Part shown: piece after piece, positions 44,252-53,208 of the stretch
Layout: each line of letters starts with the position of its first letter
How positions within the stretch are numbered: the stretch's first letter is position 1
NCBI RefSeq assembly: GCF_001468225.1
Contig: NZ_LNRU01000008.1
Span: 62,001 to 126,000, forward strand
Reading direction: 5' to 3'
Source: Sphingopyxis sp. H053
Lineage (GTDB): Bacteria > Pseudomonadota > Alphaproteobacteria > Sphingomonadales > Sphingomonadaceae
DNA length: 64,000 nucleotides
Translations under genes and position numbers: made by a program
The notes under the pieces: model-generated
Database searches by the model: none
Told to the model about the DNA's origin: nothing
The model's input: the letters and a program-made list of their open reading frames with translations, nothing else

Positions 44252-45493
44252 TCAGCGCACCAGGTTCAGCGCCATGTCGAACGCGTCGAAATTGCGCAGG
44301 ACGCGATCGGGGGCCACCTCGGTCGGGCGGTTCGAGATCAGCGGCACGCTTTGCTCGGTCAATCCGCCATGGCTGCGCAGCGGCTCGGTCAGGCCCGAAA
44401 AATCGTGCCGCGCGGCCGTCGTGCCGAGCACCTTGTGGCGATCGCAGATGACGACGACGTCGCCGATGCGGTCGATCGGCAGTTCAAAGCGCTCGCCTGC
44501 TTCCGCGGCCGAAATCGCGACCGTCACGCCCGCGACCGCGCCCGCGATGTCGATCACCGACTGCACCTTGTCGGCATCGACATAGACGGTCGCGAAGGAC
44601 CCGAGCGCGCCGTGGTGCGCGACATAGGGATCGGTGATCGGCAGGATCACGCGGGCGGTGCCCGCGCCGAGCGCCGCATCGAGCACGTCCTGAAGATAGA
44701 TGACGTCGGGTTGCTGGTCGCTGTCGTGCTTGTCGTTCATGCCATGGTCGGCGGTGATGACGATCGTGCAGCCGGCGGCATCGAGCTGCCCGACATAGCG
44801 GTCGAACATCGCATAGAAATCATTCGCCGCCTTGGCCCCCGGTGCCGCCTTGTGCTGCACATAGTCGGTCGTCGACAGATACATGAGGTCGGGGCGGAAG
44901 CTGTTCTGCAGCTTGACGCCCGCCGCAAAGATGAACTCCGAAAGGTCGGCCGAATAGACGTTCGGCAGCGGCAGGCCGACGAAATCGAGCACGTCCTCGA
45001 TGCCGTTCGCGGCCCTGGTCGCCTGGTCGGCCTTTTCCGACGAGAAAGCGATCGCAGTGCCGCTTCCGAAATCCAGCCCCTTGCCCAGCAAGGTGCGCAG
45101 CTTGTCCTTGGCGGTCACCACCGCGATCTTCATCCCGGCCTGTTGCGCCGTCGCGAAGATCGTCGGCACACGCAGGAATTTGGCGTCGTTCATCATCACC
45201 TCGACGCCCGCCTCGCGGTCATAGAAGAAATTGCCAGAAATGCCGTGCACCGCCGGCGGGCGGCCCGTTACGATCGACAAATTGTTCGGGTTGGTGAAGG
45301 TTGGAACCACCGACAGCGCGGTCCGGTTCGTTCCGGTCTTCAGGATGCGGTCGAGGTTCGGCGCGACCCCCGCCTCGATCGCGGCCTCGATATAACCGGG
45401 TTCGGAACCGTCGAGGCAGATGACGACAACAGGCCGGTCAGGATGCGCGTAGGCGCGGCCGTTGACGACGAGGTCGGCGGGGGTGGTAGGCAT
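44252..45493 (-). CDS. phnA: phosphonoacetate hydrolase
   Basis: 413 aa from ATG 45493. GTG 45499, two codons upstream, sits 7 bp from GAGGAG and may be the real start. It splits the C-P bond of phosphonoacetate to acetate and phosphate. It belongs to the alkaline phosphatase superfamily: [14 protein letters not shown] with metal Asp28, [17 protein letters not shown] with Thr67 as nucleophile (equivalent to Thr68 of the characterised rhizobial enzyme), [48 protein letters not shown] and [16 protein letters not shown], supplying the remaining metal ligands. It has no signal peptide, so it is cytoplasmic. It lies between the Fe-ADH (17 bp) and phnY (1 bp). Confidence 0.94.
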   Translation of the reverse strand: MPTTPADLVVNGRAYAHPDRPVVVICLDGSEPGYIEAAIEAGVAPNLDRILKTGTNRTALSVVPTFTNPNNLSIVTGRPPAVHGISGNFFYDREAGVEVMMNDAKFLRVPTIFATAQQAGMKIAVVTAKDKLRTLLGKGLDFGSGTAIAFSSEKADQATRAANGIEDVLDFVGLPLPNVYSADLSEFIFAAGVKLQNSFRPDLMYLSTTDYVQHKAAPGAKAANDFYAMFDRYVGQLDAAGCTIVITADHGMNDKHDSDQQPDVIYLQDVLDAALGAGTARVILPITDPYVAHHGALGSFATVYVDADKVQSVIDIAGAVAGVTVAISAAEAGERFELPIDRIGDVVVICDRHKVLGTTAARHDFSGLTEPLRSHGGLTEQSVPLISNRPTEVAPDRVLRNFDAFDMALNLVR

Positions 45494-45510
45494 GTTCACA
45501 AATATTCTCC

Positions 45511-46620
45511 TCAGGCCGCGCTGGACAAAAAGGCATCGCGGGTGCCGATAAAATTGCGCCCTCGCTCGCCGTCGAGGGCATCGTCGATCGCCGCGAGCCA
45601 ATTCTCGCGCGTGACGCCGTAATCGGTCGCGTCGGTCGACACGCCGAGCCCGGTCAGGAAGGCGTCGAGCCGGTCGGCGCCCGCGGCGAGGTCGGCGCCG
45701 AATATCCGCGCCAGCGCGTGGTCGCAGGCCGCGTTCTGGCCGATCGCGCTGCGCATCACGGCGGGCAGCATGAACGAGCAGGCGATCCCGTGGACGGTGC
45801 CGTGGTGCAGCGTCAGATAATAGGACAGCGAGTGCGCGAGCGCGGTCTTGGTGTTCGAGAAAGCGAGCCCCGCAAAAAGGCTGGCGCGCGCCACGCGGGT
45901 CCGCAGCTCGAGATTGCCAAGGTCGTCGACCAGCTTGGGCAGCGCATCGATCAGCTCGCTCGCCGCGAAAATGGCGTGGTTGGCCGAGACAGGGTTGGCG
46001 TTGACGTTCCAGATGCTTTCGAGCGCATGCGACAGCGTATCGAGGCCCGTCGCCAGCGTCAGCCCGCGTGGCACCCCCAGCGACGTGGATGGGTCGATGA
46101 TCGCGTGCTCGGGATAAAGGTCGGGGCGGTTCAGCGAGTATTTCTTGCGCGCATCGGTGTCCCAGATCGTCGCCCAGCTCGTCACCTCGCTGCCGGTGCC
46201 GAAGGTTGTGGGCACCGCAATGATCGGCATCGCTTTCACCGCCTCGGCGCCCTTGCGACCTTCGAGGAAGTCCTGGACGTTGGCGAAGTCGCCGCTCGAG
46301 ACCGCGAGCGCCTTGGCCGAATCGATCACCGATCCGCCGCCGAACGCGACGATGACTTCGGGGGTCGTAGCGGCAGCGCCAAAGGTGCGACACAGGCCGC
46401 GCAGCCCGTTGAAGCTCGGGTTCGGCTCAACCTCGCGCACTACGACTGCGGGGGTGCCGACACGGGCCGAAATCGCCGCGACGATGTCGTCGAAATAGGG
46501 ATGGTCATTATAGGTGACGAGGCAAAAGCTGCGGCCCGCCACCTTGTCGCCGACCGCCGTCACGGCGTCCTCGCAAAATGTCACCTCGACAGGATTTCCA
46601 TATTTCCACGAAACGGACAT
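45511..46620 (-). CDS. iron-containing alcohol dehydrogenase, phosphonate-associated type
   Basis: 369 aa, ATG 46620 behind GGGAGGA. The group III (Fe) alcohol dehydrogenase fold shows IVAFGGGSVIDSAKALA for the nucleotide site, AVPTTFGTGSEVTSWATIWD, LPRGLTLATGLDTLSHALES-like metal ligands (D-x-x-x-H) and HSLSYYLTLHHGTVHGIACSFMLPAVM with two further histidines. It resembles the Fe-ADH group linked to phosphonate operons, relatives of which reduce phosphonoacetaldehyde to 2-hydroxyethylphosphonate in biosynthesis. As the first gene of a catabolic run containing phnA and phnY but no phnW transaminase, it most likely works in the oxidative direction, making phosphonoacetaldehyde from 2-hydroxyethylphosphonate (inference). 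Confidence 0.88.
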   Translation of the reverse strand: MSVSWKYGNPVEVTFCEDAVTAVGDKVAGRSFCLVTYNDHPYFDDIVAAISARVGTPAVVVREVEPNPSFNGLRGLCRTFGAAATTPEVIVAFGGGSVIDSAKALAVSSGDFANVQDFLEGRKGAEAVKAMPIIAVPTTFGTGSEVTSWATIWDTDARKKYSLNRPDLYPEHAIIDPSTSLGVPRGLTLATGLDTLSHALESIWNVNANPVSANHAIFAASELIDALPKLVDDLGNLELRTRVARASLFAGLAFSNTKTALAHSLSYYLTLHHGTVHGIACSFMLPAVMRSAIGQNAACDHALARIFGADLAAGADRLDAFLTGLGVSTDATDYGVTRENWLAAIDDALDGERGRNFIGTRDAFLSSAA

Positions 46621-46680
46621 CGGCGCTTTCGTCCTCCCTTTGCTCTTGTTGGAGAGCCTTGAAGCCGAAGCGCGACAGAT

Positions 46681-46716
46681 TATCCAATTGATAGTTTTCG
46701 CCGCATCTATATAAAA
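46681..46716. promoter_or_regulatory. divergent phosphonate promoter with LysR box
   Basis: TATCCAATTGATA (46681-46693) is a T-N11-A site with TATC/GATA arms, the usual LysR-type box, in the 101-bp gap between the Fe-ADH gene and the divergent lysR gene. On the plus strand TTGATA (46688-46693) and TATAAA (46710-46715) form a promoter with 16-bp spacing. Its start point would fall at about the lysR ATG (46722), and there is no ribosome-binding site, so lysR may be translated from a leaderless mRNA. Confidence 0.5.
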
Positions 46717-46721
46717 AATCT

Positions 46722-47627
46722 ATGAGATACACACAGCTCCGATCCTTCCACGCGGTCGCCGAAACCGAGAGCGTCACCGCCGCGGCGAACCGGCTGAACA
46801 TCAGCCAGCCGACGCTGACCACGCAAATCCGCCAGCTCGAGGAGGAATATGCGGTCGAGCTGTTCGTGCGCACCGGGCGGCGGATGCGCCTCACCGACGC
46901 CGGCCGCGAGCTTCAACAGATCACGCGGCGAATGATTGCCGACGAAGCCGACGCCCGGCATTTCCTGACCGAGAGCCGCGAGCTGCGCACCGGCCATCTC
47001 CGCGTCGGCGCGGTCGGACCTTTTCATGTGACCGAGATGCTCGTCGCCTTTCACGCCCGCTATCCCGAAATCGAAATCTCGGTGTCGATCGGCAACTCGA
47101 ACGTCGTCCTGCGCAACCTTCTCGAGTTTGAATCCGACGTCGCGGTGCTGGCCTATGTCGAAAATGACGACCGGCTCTGGTATTCCCAATATAGCGAAAG
47201 CCCGATCGTGGCATTCGGGCGCCGCGACCATCCCCTATTCGCGCCGGACCGCGACCATATCCGCATCGCGGACCTCCATGACCAGCCGATGGTGGCACGC
47301 GAACATGGCTCAAACACCCGCCGCGCGAGCGACGAGGCCATGGCGAAGGCGAATGTGCGGCCGAAAATCGTGATGGAGATCGGCAGCCGCGAAGCGGTGC
47401 GCGAGGCGGTCGCGAGCGGCGTCGGCTTCGGTTTCGTCTCGAGCGCCGAATATATCGCCGACGAACGCATCCGCAGCCTGCCGGTCGTCGATGCCGAAAT
47501 CTTCAACTATGCCCATATCGTGTGCCGGCAGGACCGGTTGCAATCGCGCCTGATTTCCGCGTTTCTGGATGTCACCAGCGCATTGCATTCCACCGAGCAC
47601 CGATCCTTGGCTGCTATTGGCCGATAG
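46722..47627 (+). CDS. LysR-family regulator of the phosphonate genes
   Basis: 301 aa. The N-terminal winged helix is typical: MRYTQLRSFHAVAETESVTAAANRLNISQPTLTTQIRQLEEEYAVELFVRTGRRMRLTDAG. The effector-binding domain occupies about residues 90-295 (LRVGAVGPFHVTEMLVAFHARYPEIEISVSIGNS, VAREHGSNTRRASDEAM, MEIGSREAVREAVASGVGFGFV). It resembles the LysR group found beside 2-aminoethylphosphonate catabolic genes. It is divergent from the Fe-ADH/phnA/phnY run, with a T-N11-A box between, the standard arrangement for LysR control of a neighbouring operon. The inducer is probably a phosphonate (inference). No Shine-Dalgarno sequence precedes the ATG. Confidence 0.9.
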   Translation: MRYTQLRSFHAVAETESVTAAANRLNISQPTLTTQIRQLEEEYAVELFVRTGRRMRLTDAGRELQQITRRMIADEADARHFLTESRELRTGHLRVGAVGPFHVTEMLVAFHARYPEIEISVSIGNSNVVLRNLLEFESDVAVLAYVENDDRLWYSQYSESPIVAFGRRDHPLFAPDRDHIRIADLHDQPMVAREHGSNTRRASDEAMAKANVRPKIVMEIGSREAVREAVASGVGFGFVSSAEYIADERIRSLPVVDAEIFNYAHIVCRQDRLQSRLISAFLDVTSALHSTEHRSLAAIGR

Positions 47628-47917
47628 CAGACAATTTCTTTCGGCCTCTTTTGTGCGAGAAGCAGCCGTCGGCGATCTTTGGCAATGAGGCAGTATGCGC
47701 ACGAGACTAAGCATTTGCGTAAAGAAGGCCTCCTATCGATCGGAGGAGGAGGCGCTTGCTGTGGTTCGACGCTCTGAGTTGCAGCTCCGGATATACCGCT
47801 GCGATCGCTGCCGGCTGCTCCACCTAACGAGCCGTACAAAAGGTAAGCTTTCTCCTCGATGAGGCTCCCCTCGCCAGTGGTCACGCGCACGCCGCAGTCG
47901 CGAGGAACCGGCAGCCG
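47628..47917. other. intergenic stretch without recognisable gene
   Basis: These 290 bp between the LysR stop and the AraC-like remnant contain no frame with family resemblance. The base composition is less G/C-biased than the neighbouring genes, consistent with decayed sequence. Confidence 0.4.
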
Positions 47918-48148
47918 TCAGCGGGGACGAAACACGACCGGCGTCGCTCCCGTAAATCGGCGAAATCGCCGGTTGAATTCCGAGAAGTCGCCGAAGCCCG
48001 CATCGAAAGCCACCTCGCTCGCGGGTGTTGTCTGGATGAAAGCGGTACGAACTGGGAAGCGTGCTGGCGGAACCAATGCCGTGCCCGCCTGTTCCAACAC
48101 CCAATGGGACCGATTTTCGATCGACCGCAATCGTTCATGGAAAAACAT
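47918..48148 (-). pseudogene. remnant of an AraC-family regulator (C-terminal HTH only)
   Basis: The minus-strand frame ends at 47918. Its last 34 codons (48022-47921) read ASEVAFDAGFGDFSEFNR and RFRRFTGATPVVFRPR, the second helix-turn-helix and C-terminal signature of AraC/XylS proteins (AxxxGFxDxSxFxRxFRRxxGxxPxxFR). No AraC first helix-turn-helix or sensor domain is seen upstream, where the CHAT gene begins on the other strand. It is therefore interpreted as a truncated relic. Confidence 0.55.
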
Positions 48149-51100
48149 TCACTTCGCGTCATCCATCGCCTTGGCTGGCTGGCCTGCATCCTGATGACGG
48201 TGCAGCCTGCGCCCCTCCGGGCGCAAACGACATCCGCGGCGCAACCGGGCGACACCGCGGTCCAGCCGCTCATCGATGCCCGCAAATTTGACGAAGCCGA
48301 AACGATCCTGCGCGATCGCCTGAAGGCGCATGTCATAGCGGACAGCATGGAGACCGCCGCGGCTGCGGGCGACACCGAATGGCTGGCACTCCTGCTCGCC
48401 ATGACAAAGCGCGCCGAGGAAGCCGAACCCCTGATCCGGTCCGCGGTGCGAACACGCGAACAGCTGGGCGACGACAGGCTGACGGGCCGCAGCCTCAACC
48501 GCCTCGCATCGGTCTTGCTCGAACGCGGGCGGTATGAAGAGGCCGAGGCCGCAGCGCGGCGCGCCATAACCCTGCTCTCGGCACCCGGCCTGGCCGACGA
48601 TCGGCTGATCGCGGCTTGGGGCAATGCCGGACGGATACTCGAAGCCCGCGGCCGGCTTCCGGAAGCTATTACGGCCTATAGCGAAGGGGTCGGCGCCGGT
48701 CGGCGGATGCTCGGCGACGACAATGCGGTGGTCGCTGCACTGCAATCACTGCTCGTCGATGCCGAAGCGAAGATGTCGGCCTATCGCGAACGCTCCGCGG
48801 GGCAACGCCGCAAGGTCGATGCGGTCGCGGACGCGACAGGCCGCGACAGTGTCGAAACCGCGCGCGAACATTATTTGCTGTCGCTCTATCTGGTGCTGCA
48901 GGGCGACATCGCAGAGGCCGAAACGACCGCGGAACAGGCCTATGCAATCCAGGCCCGCGTGCTCGGGCGCGATCACGCCGACACCCGCGCGTCGCTCTAC
49001 CAGCTTGCCACGATACTCCGCCGCGGTGCGGAAGCGCGCGCTCCCGCCCATGAACAGCAAGGCGATTCAGCGCCGCCAGACCCGGCGAGCATCGCCATGG
49101 TCGGCGATACCGAAAAGGAGATCCGCGAACTCATCGATGGCGGCAAGTTCGTCAAGGCCGAAGCCGCAGTTCGGGCACGGATGGCCCGGCGTTCAGCCGG
49201 GGACCGATCGCCGGGCGCGGCAACCGACATGGAGACGCTCGCGAACATTCTCTATCTGACCGGCCGCGCTGACACCGCCGAAACGCTGATGCGGAACGCC
49301 ATCGGCATTCGCGAGCGGCTCGGCGACCGCGCCGCGCACGCCGCGGCGTTGCGGCGGCTCGCGCTCGTCCAGAGTGTACGCGGCCGCTATGCGGAGGCCG
49401 AAGCCAGTGCGCGCCGCGCGATCGAACTGCTCACGCCATCGGATGGGGAAACGCGATCATTGTCGGCGGCGTGGGGCACCCTGGGCGAAGTGCTCGCCGG
49501 GCAGCGCCGCCGGCCGGAAGCCTCGACGGCAATCCAGAAGGCGATCGAATATGGCAGGCTGGCGCTCGGCCCCGAGGACCCTTTCGTCCTCGAGGAATAT
49601 AATGATTTTGCGCTGAACCTTGAGGAAATGGGCGACCTGCCGGGCGCCGAGGCGATCTATCGCCGTAATCTCGAAACCCTCGTCCGCACGAAGGGGCGCG
49701 AAAGCCTTGGGTCCGCGCGAACGCTCGCCTTGCTGTCGACCAACCTCGACCGTCAAGGGCAGGAGCTGGAAGCCGAGGTCCGGCTGCGCCAGGCGATCGC
49801 GATCCGCGAGCGCCACCTGGGAGCGGGCAATCCCGACACGCTCCGCTCGCTCGGCAATCTCGTCGGCCTGCTCATCAAGAGCGCGAAATATGACGATGCC
49901 GGCGCGCTCCAGGCACGCGTCATCGCCTTGCGTTCCGCACTTCCCGAGAGCAACCTGGAAGAGAATATCGCCGACCTCGGCCGAATGGGCGCGATCCTCG
50001 CCAAGCAGGGCAAGGCCGAAGCTGCGATCGATTATCAGCGGCGCGCGCTGGCGCGCGCGGCCGGCTCGCTCGATCCCGGTCACCGCCATGTCGCGATCGC
50101 GTCGATGGAACTGGCCCGATCGATCGCGCGCAAGGATCCCGCTTCGCCCGAATATGTCAGCCTTATGCGCGGTGCGGTCGCGCGCGCGCGCGCGGAACGA
50201 ACGCGCGTGCTGTCGGCGCGGGATGTGGCGGGAGCAAGCGCGGGTGAGCGCGCGGTCGCCGCCGCCGTCAGTGAAGGCGGCTGGTCCGACGCCTCGGGGG
50301 CCGGCACCTTCGCGCTGGCGCTCACCCTCTACGCCAATCGGGCGACGCAGGTCCGGAGCGAGGAAGCGAAGCTGCGATCCGAATCCTTCCGTATTGCGCA
50401 GGATTTGACATCGAGCGCATCGACCCGCGCGCTGGCCGGTATCGTCGCCCGCGAAGCGCTTGGCGATACCCCGCTCGCCCTGCTGGTGCGACGCCAGCAG
50501 GATCTGGCCTCGGAAATCCGCGACCTCAACCACACCCTTGGCACGGCCATGATCGGCGCGCCCGACGCCGCCGAAAATTTGAAGGACAGGATCGGGACGC
50601 TGGGCCGGGAACTTAGTGAAATCGACGCCCGGCTGCGTCGTTCCTACCCCGATTACGCGCGCCTCGCACTGCCCCAGCCCCTGAGCGAAGACGAGGTGCG
50701 CCGCCGTCTGCGTCCGGGCGAGGCGCTGCTTCTCGTCACCGAGGGCGAACTTTATGATTTCACCTTTGTCGTGACGACCAAGGGGGCGGGCTGGCACGCG
50801 GTGCCGCGACTCCAATCCTTCCTGCGCGGCACGATCGACGCGTTTCGCTGCGAGGTCGATCCCCAGACTTGCAGCGGCATCTGGACCGCGTCGCCGCTGT
50901 TCGAGCGCCGCTACGCCTGGGATCTCTATCGCTTCCTCGTCCAACCGCATGAGCCGCTGCTCAAGGATGTAAAGACCCTCTATGTGACGACTTCGGGTGC
51001 GCTCGCCGACCTTCCCTTCGCCGCCTTCATCACCGCCGAACCCAAAGGGCCCGACTCCGAGAAGGCGCTCGCCGCCACCCCCTGGCTCGGCGATCGATTT

Positions 51101-51928
51101 GCGATCGTTACCCTGCCGTCGATCGAATCCTTGCGGACGGGAAAGCCGCGGTCGGCCGGGCGAAACGCACGCCCCTTCATCGGTTATGGCGCACCGGTGC
51201 TGGCCAAAGCGGGGAGCAAACGGGCCGCTGCCACGGGACTCTCGCCACGAACCGGAGGGATCGGCGGCACCCTCGCCGATCCCGAACGCCTGCGCGCGCT
51301 TCCTTCGCTTCCCGGCACCGAGGTCGAGCTGAACGCGATGGCGCGCGCGCTCGACGCCGACATCGACGCAATCCACCTCGGCCCCGATGCCACCGAGACC
51401 GCCGTCCGAACGAACACGCGATTGCGCGACGCGCGCATCGTCGCCTTTGCCACGCATGGCATATTGCCCGGCGAGATCGAAGGTTTCGCCGAGCCCGGCC
51501 TGATCTTCACGCCCCCAGGCCACGCGACATACGCCGACGACGGTATATTGACCGCCGCCGAAGCCGCCGAGCTCGACCTCTCGGCCGAGTGGGTCATTCT
51601 GTCGGCCTGCAACACGGGAACGACCGAAGGGCCTGGCGGGGCCGACGCCCTATCGGCGCTGGCACGTTCATTCCTATATGCCGGCACCGACGCACTGCTC
51701 GCGAGCCGCTGGCGCGTCGGCGATAGGGTCACGGCTGCGCTCACGGTCGAAACACTCGTCAACGCGGCGCGGAACAGGAAGGCAGGCAAGGCGGCGGCCT
51801 TCCAATCGGCCATGCGCGCGATCCGATCGGGCAGGCGCGAAGACGGCACCGTGGTGGAAGGCTGGACCAGTGACTGGGCGCATCCCGCCGCTTGGGCGCC
51901 ATTCACCCTGATTGCGACGGACAATTGA
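48137..51928 (+). CDS. exported TPR-CHAT protein (caspase-like)
   Basis: 1263 aa from ATG 48137 (MEKHSLRVIHRLGWLACILM), whose Sec-type signal ends near APLRAQ. Residues about 40-560 are a series of TPR-like helices with repeated motifs such as RYEEAEAAARRAITLL, LYLVLQGDIAEAETTAEQAYAI and GRYAEAEASARRAIELL. Residues about 560-860 are helical. The C-terminal CHAT domain (about 880-1263) includes ALLLVTEGELYDFTFV, IVAFATHGILPG with His1107, and WVILSACNTGTTEGPGG with Cys1158, the caspase-type His-Cys dyad, then GTDALLASRWRVGD. CHAT proteases are usually cytosolic, acting in signalling or defence (HetF, separase-like, Craspase); an exported one is less usual. There is no operon partner. Function unknown. 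Confidence 0.88.
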   Translation: MEKHSLRVIHRLGWLACILMTVQPAPLRAQTTSAAQPGDTAVQPLIDARKFDEAETILRDRLKAHVIADSMETAAAAGDTEWLALLLAMTKRAEEAEPLIRSAVRTREQLGDDRLTGRSLNRLASVLLERGRYEEAEAAARRAITLLSAPGLADDRLIAAWGNAGRILEARGRLPEAITAYSEGVGAGRRMLGDDNAVVAALQSLLVDAEAKMSAYRERSAGQRRKVDAVADATGRDSVETAREHYLLSLYLVLQGDIAEAETTAEQAYAIQARVLGRDHADTRASLYQLATILRRGAEARAPAHEQQGDSAPPDPASIAMVGDTEKEIRELIDGGKFVKAEAAVRARMARRSAGDRSPGAATDMETLANILYLTGRADTAETLMRNAIGIRERLGDRAAHAAALRRLALVQSVRGRYAEAEASARRAIELLTPSDGETRSLSAAWGTLGEVLAGQRRRPEASTAIQKAIEYGRLALGPEDPFVLEEYNDFALNLEEMGDLPGAEAIYRRNLETLVRTKGRESLGSARTLALLSTNLDRQGQELEAEVRLRQAIAIRERHLGAGNPDTLRSLGNLVGLLIKSAKYDDAGALQARVIALRSALPESNLEENIADLGRMGAILAKQGKAEAAIDYQRRALARAAGSLDPGHRHVAIASMELARSIARKDPASPEYVSLMRGAVARARAERTRVLSARDVAGASAGERAVAAAVSEGGWSDASGAGTFALALTLYANRATQVRSEEAKLRSESFRIAQDLTSSASTRALAGIVAREALGDTPLALLVRRQQDLASEIRDLNHTLGTAMIGAPDAAENLKDRIGTLGRELSEIDARLRRSYPDYARLALPQPLSEDEVRRRLRPGEALLLVTEGELYDFTFVVTTKGAGWHAVPRLQSFLRGTIDAFRCEVDPQTCSGIWTASPLFERRYAWDLYRFLVQPHEPLLKDVKTLYVTTSGALADLPFAAFITAEPKGPDSEKALAATPWLGDRFAIVTLPSIESLRTGKPRSAGRNARPFIGYGAPVLAKAGSKRAAATGLSPRTGGIGGTLADPERLRALPSLPGTEVELNAMARALDADIDAIHLGPDATETAVRTNTRLRDARIVAFATHGILPGEIEGFAEPGLIFTPPGHATYADDGILTAAEAAELDLSAEWVILSACNTGTTEGPGGADALSALARSFLYAGTDALLASRWRVGDRVTAALTVETLVNAARNRKAGKAAAFQSAMRAIRSGRREDGTVVEGWTSDWAHPAAWAPFTLIATDN

Positions 51929-52054
51929 CACGGGGCTGAATCCTCGAGTCCGAGCGTCCGCTTATATTTTGCTAATTTGGACCACGAAACATGGCCGTTT
52001 TCTGGTGAACGCCAAATGCTGCCTGCTGTGCAGAGCCGGACGCAAACACGGCGG

Positions 52055-53188
52055 CTATTGCGGCGCCCCCGCCAGCAAGGTCGTGCGAAGCCGGTCGATC
52101 GCGGCATCATCCAGGCCAATCCCCTCGCGAACATAGCGGTCGAACGAGCCATAGCGCTTATCGACTTCGGCAAAGGCCGCCTCGATATAGGCGGCGCGCA
52201 CGGTCAAGACCGGCTCGAGATTTTCCCGCGCGATCGGCGTCGGCAATCGGGCGAGCATGGCGATTGTCGCTTCGTTCTTGGCGCGCAGATAGTCGTTGCT
52301 GGCAAGATAATCGGCCATCACCGTTTCGCGCGGCACGCCGAGGAGGGTCAGGATCACCGCGCTCGCCCAGCCCGTGCGGTCCTTGCCGGAGGTGCAGTGA
52401 TATAGCGTCGGTCCGGCGCCTTCTGCACTGATGCGGGAGAGCAGCGTGTGATAGGCGCTGCGCGCGCTGTTCAACGAGACGAAATCGCGGTTCGCCTCGG
52501 TCAGCATCTCCGCGCCCTTGCCCGCCGCGATCGTTGCCATTGCCTGACGCATGTCGCCGCCGACGCTGCCCTTGCTGTCCGCGACGACGTCGAGCAAGAG
52601 ATGCTCGGCGCCAGCGGGCAGACGATCGGGTTCATGGCTGCGTTCGCTTGCGGTGCGCAGATCGGCGACGAGCGCGAGGCCCAGATCGCCCATCGCACCG
52701 AGGTCGCTATCGCTCAGGCGGTCGAGCTGATCCGAACGATAGATCATCCCCATCTTCACCCAGCGGCCGTCGGTGGTGCGATAGCCGCCGATGTCGCGCA
52801 AATTGGGGGCCGTCCCCAGGTGAAGCCCGCGGTCGGCGATGACCAGCGGGGCGCCGCGATCGGGAACGAGCGCGAAAAACCAACGCTTGCCGGGGGCTAG
52901 GCCGGAAACGTGGATGCTGCCCGTAGCATCGCCCTGCCCCACCGGTTTCGACCGGTCGCTCACTGCAGAATCGGTGCCCGCATAAACCCGGACCTGACCC
53001 GCGCCGGGCGCGGACCAGTTGATCGTACCATCCGCCGATACGCTGGCGGCGGTGAAGGGAATGACGCCCGACTGTTCGGCAACCGCGCCGGCGACCGGCC
53101 GCTTGTCGACCGTCGCACATGCCGGCAGCGTCAGGACCAATGCGGCTGCAAGCGCCGCCCGCCACATCCGGTGATCGTCATTCCGCAT
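52055..53188 (-). CDS. lipoprotein tyrosine/serine-type phosphatase (DSP-like)
   Basis: 377 aa. The lipobox LTLPACATV follows a hydrophobic signal, so the protein is probably anchored in the envelope. A small N-terminal beta domain (about residues 40-115, VSADGTINWSAPGAGQVRVYAG) precedes the phosphatase domain. The latter has NLRDIGGYRTTDGRWVKMGMIYRSDQL, VADLRTASERSHEPD, and the Cys-X5-Arg loop YHCTSGKDRTGWASAVIL, then VMADYLASNDY. This is the Y_phosphatase3 family, which removes phosphate from tyrosine, serine or small phosphoesters. It is the last gene of the operon TonB receptor-metallophosphoesterase-SDR-phosphatase. A related enzyme lies at 61174-62031 in the mirrored module. Confidence 0.88.
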   Translation of the reverse strand: MRNDDHRMWRAALAAALVLTLPACATVDKRPVAGAVAEQSGVIPFTAASVSADGTINWSAPGAGQVRVYAGTDSAVSDRSKPVGQGDATGSIHVSGLAPGKRWFFALVPDRGAPLVIADRGLHLGTAPNLRDIGGYRTTDGRWVKMGMIYRSDQLDRLSDSDLGAMGDLGLALVADLRTASERSHEPDRLPAGAEHLLLDVVADSKGSVGGDMRQAMATIAAGKGAEMLTEANRDFVSLNSARSAYHTLLSRISAEGAGPTLYHCTSGKDRTGWASAVILTLLGVPRETVMADYLASNDYLRAKNEATIAMLARLPTPIARENLEPVLTVRAAYIEAAFAEVDKRYGSFDRYVREGIGLDDAAIDRLRTTLLAGAPQ

Positions 53189-53208
53189 TTTCAGCTTCCT
53201 TCCTGCGC

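Noticed and set aside
45500..46393. N-terminal extension of phnA through the Fe-ADH gene
   Set aside because: The frame is open, but the Fe-ADH gene occupies the same DNA in another frame with complete motifs, and PhnA homology begins at the ATG/GTG near 45493-45499.
34785..47627. C-P lyase or standard 2-AEP (PhnW/PhnX) pathway
   Set aside because: No phnGHIJKLM, phnW or phnX-like gene is present. Only the PhnY-PhnA hydrolytic branch is encoded.
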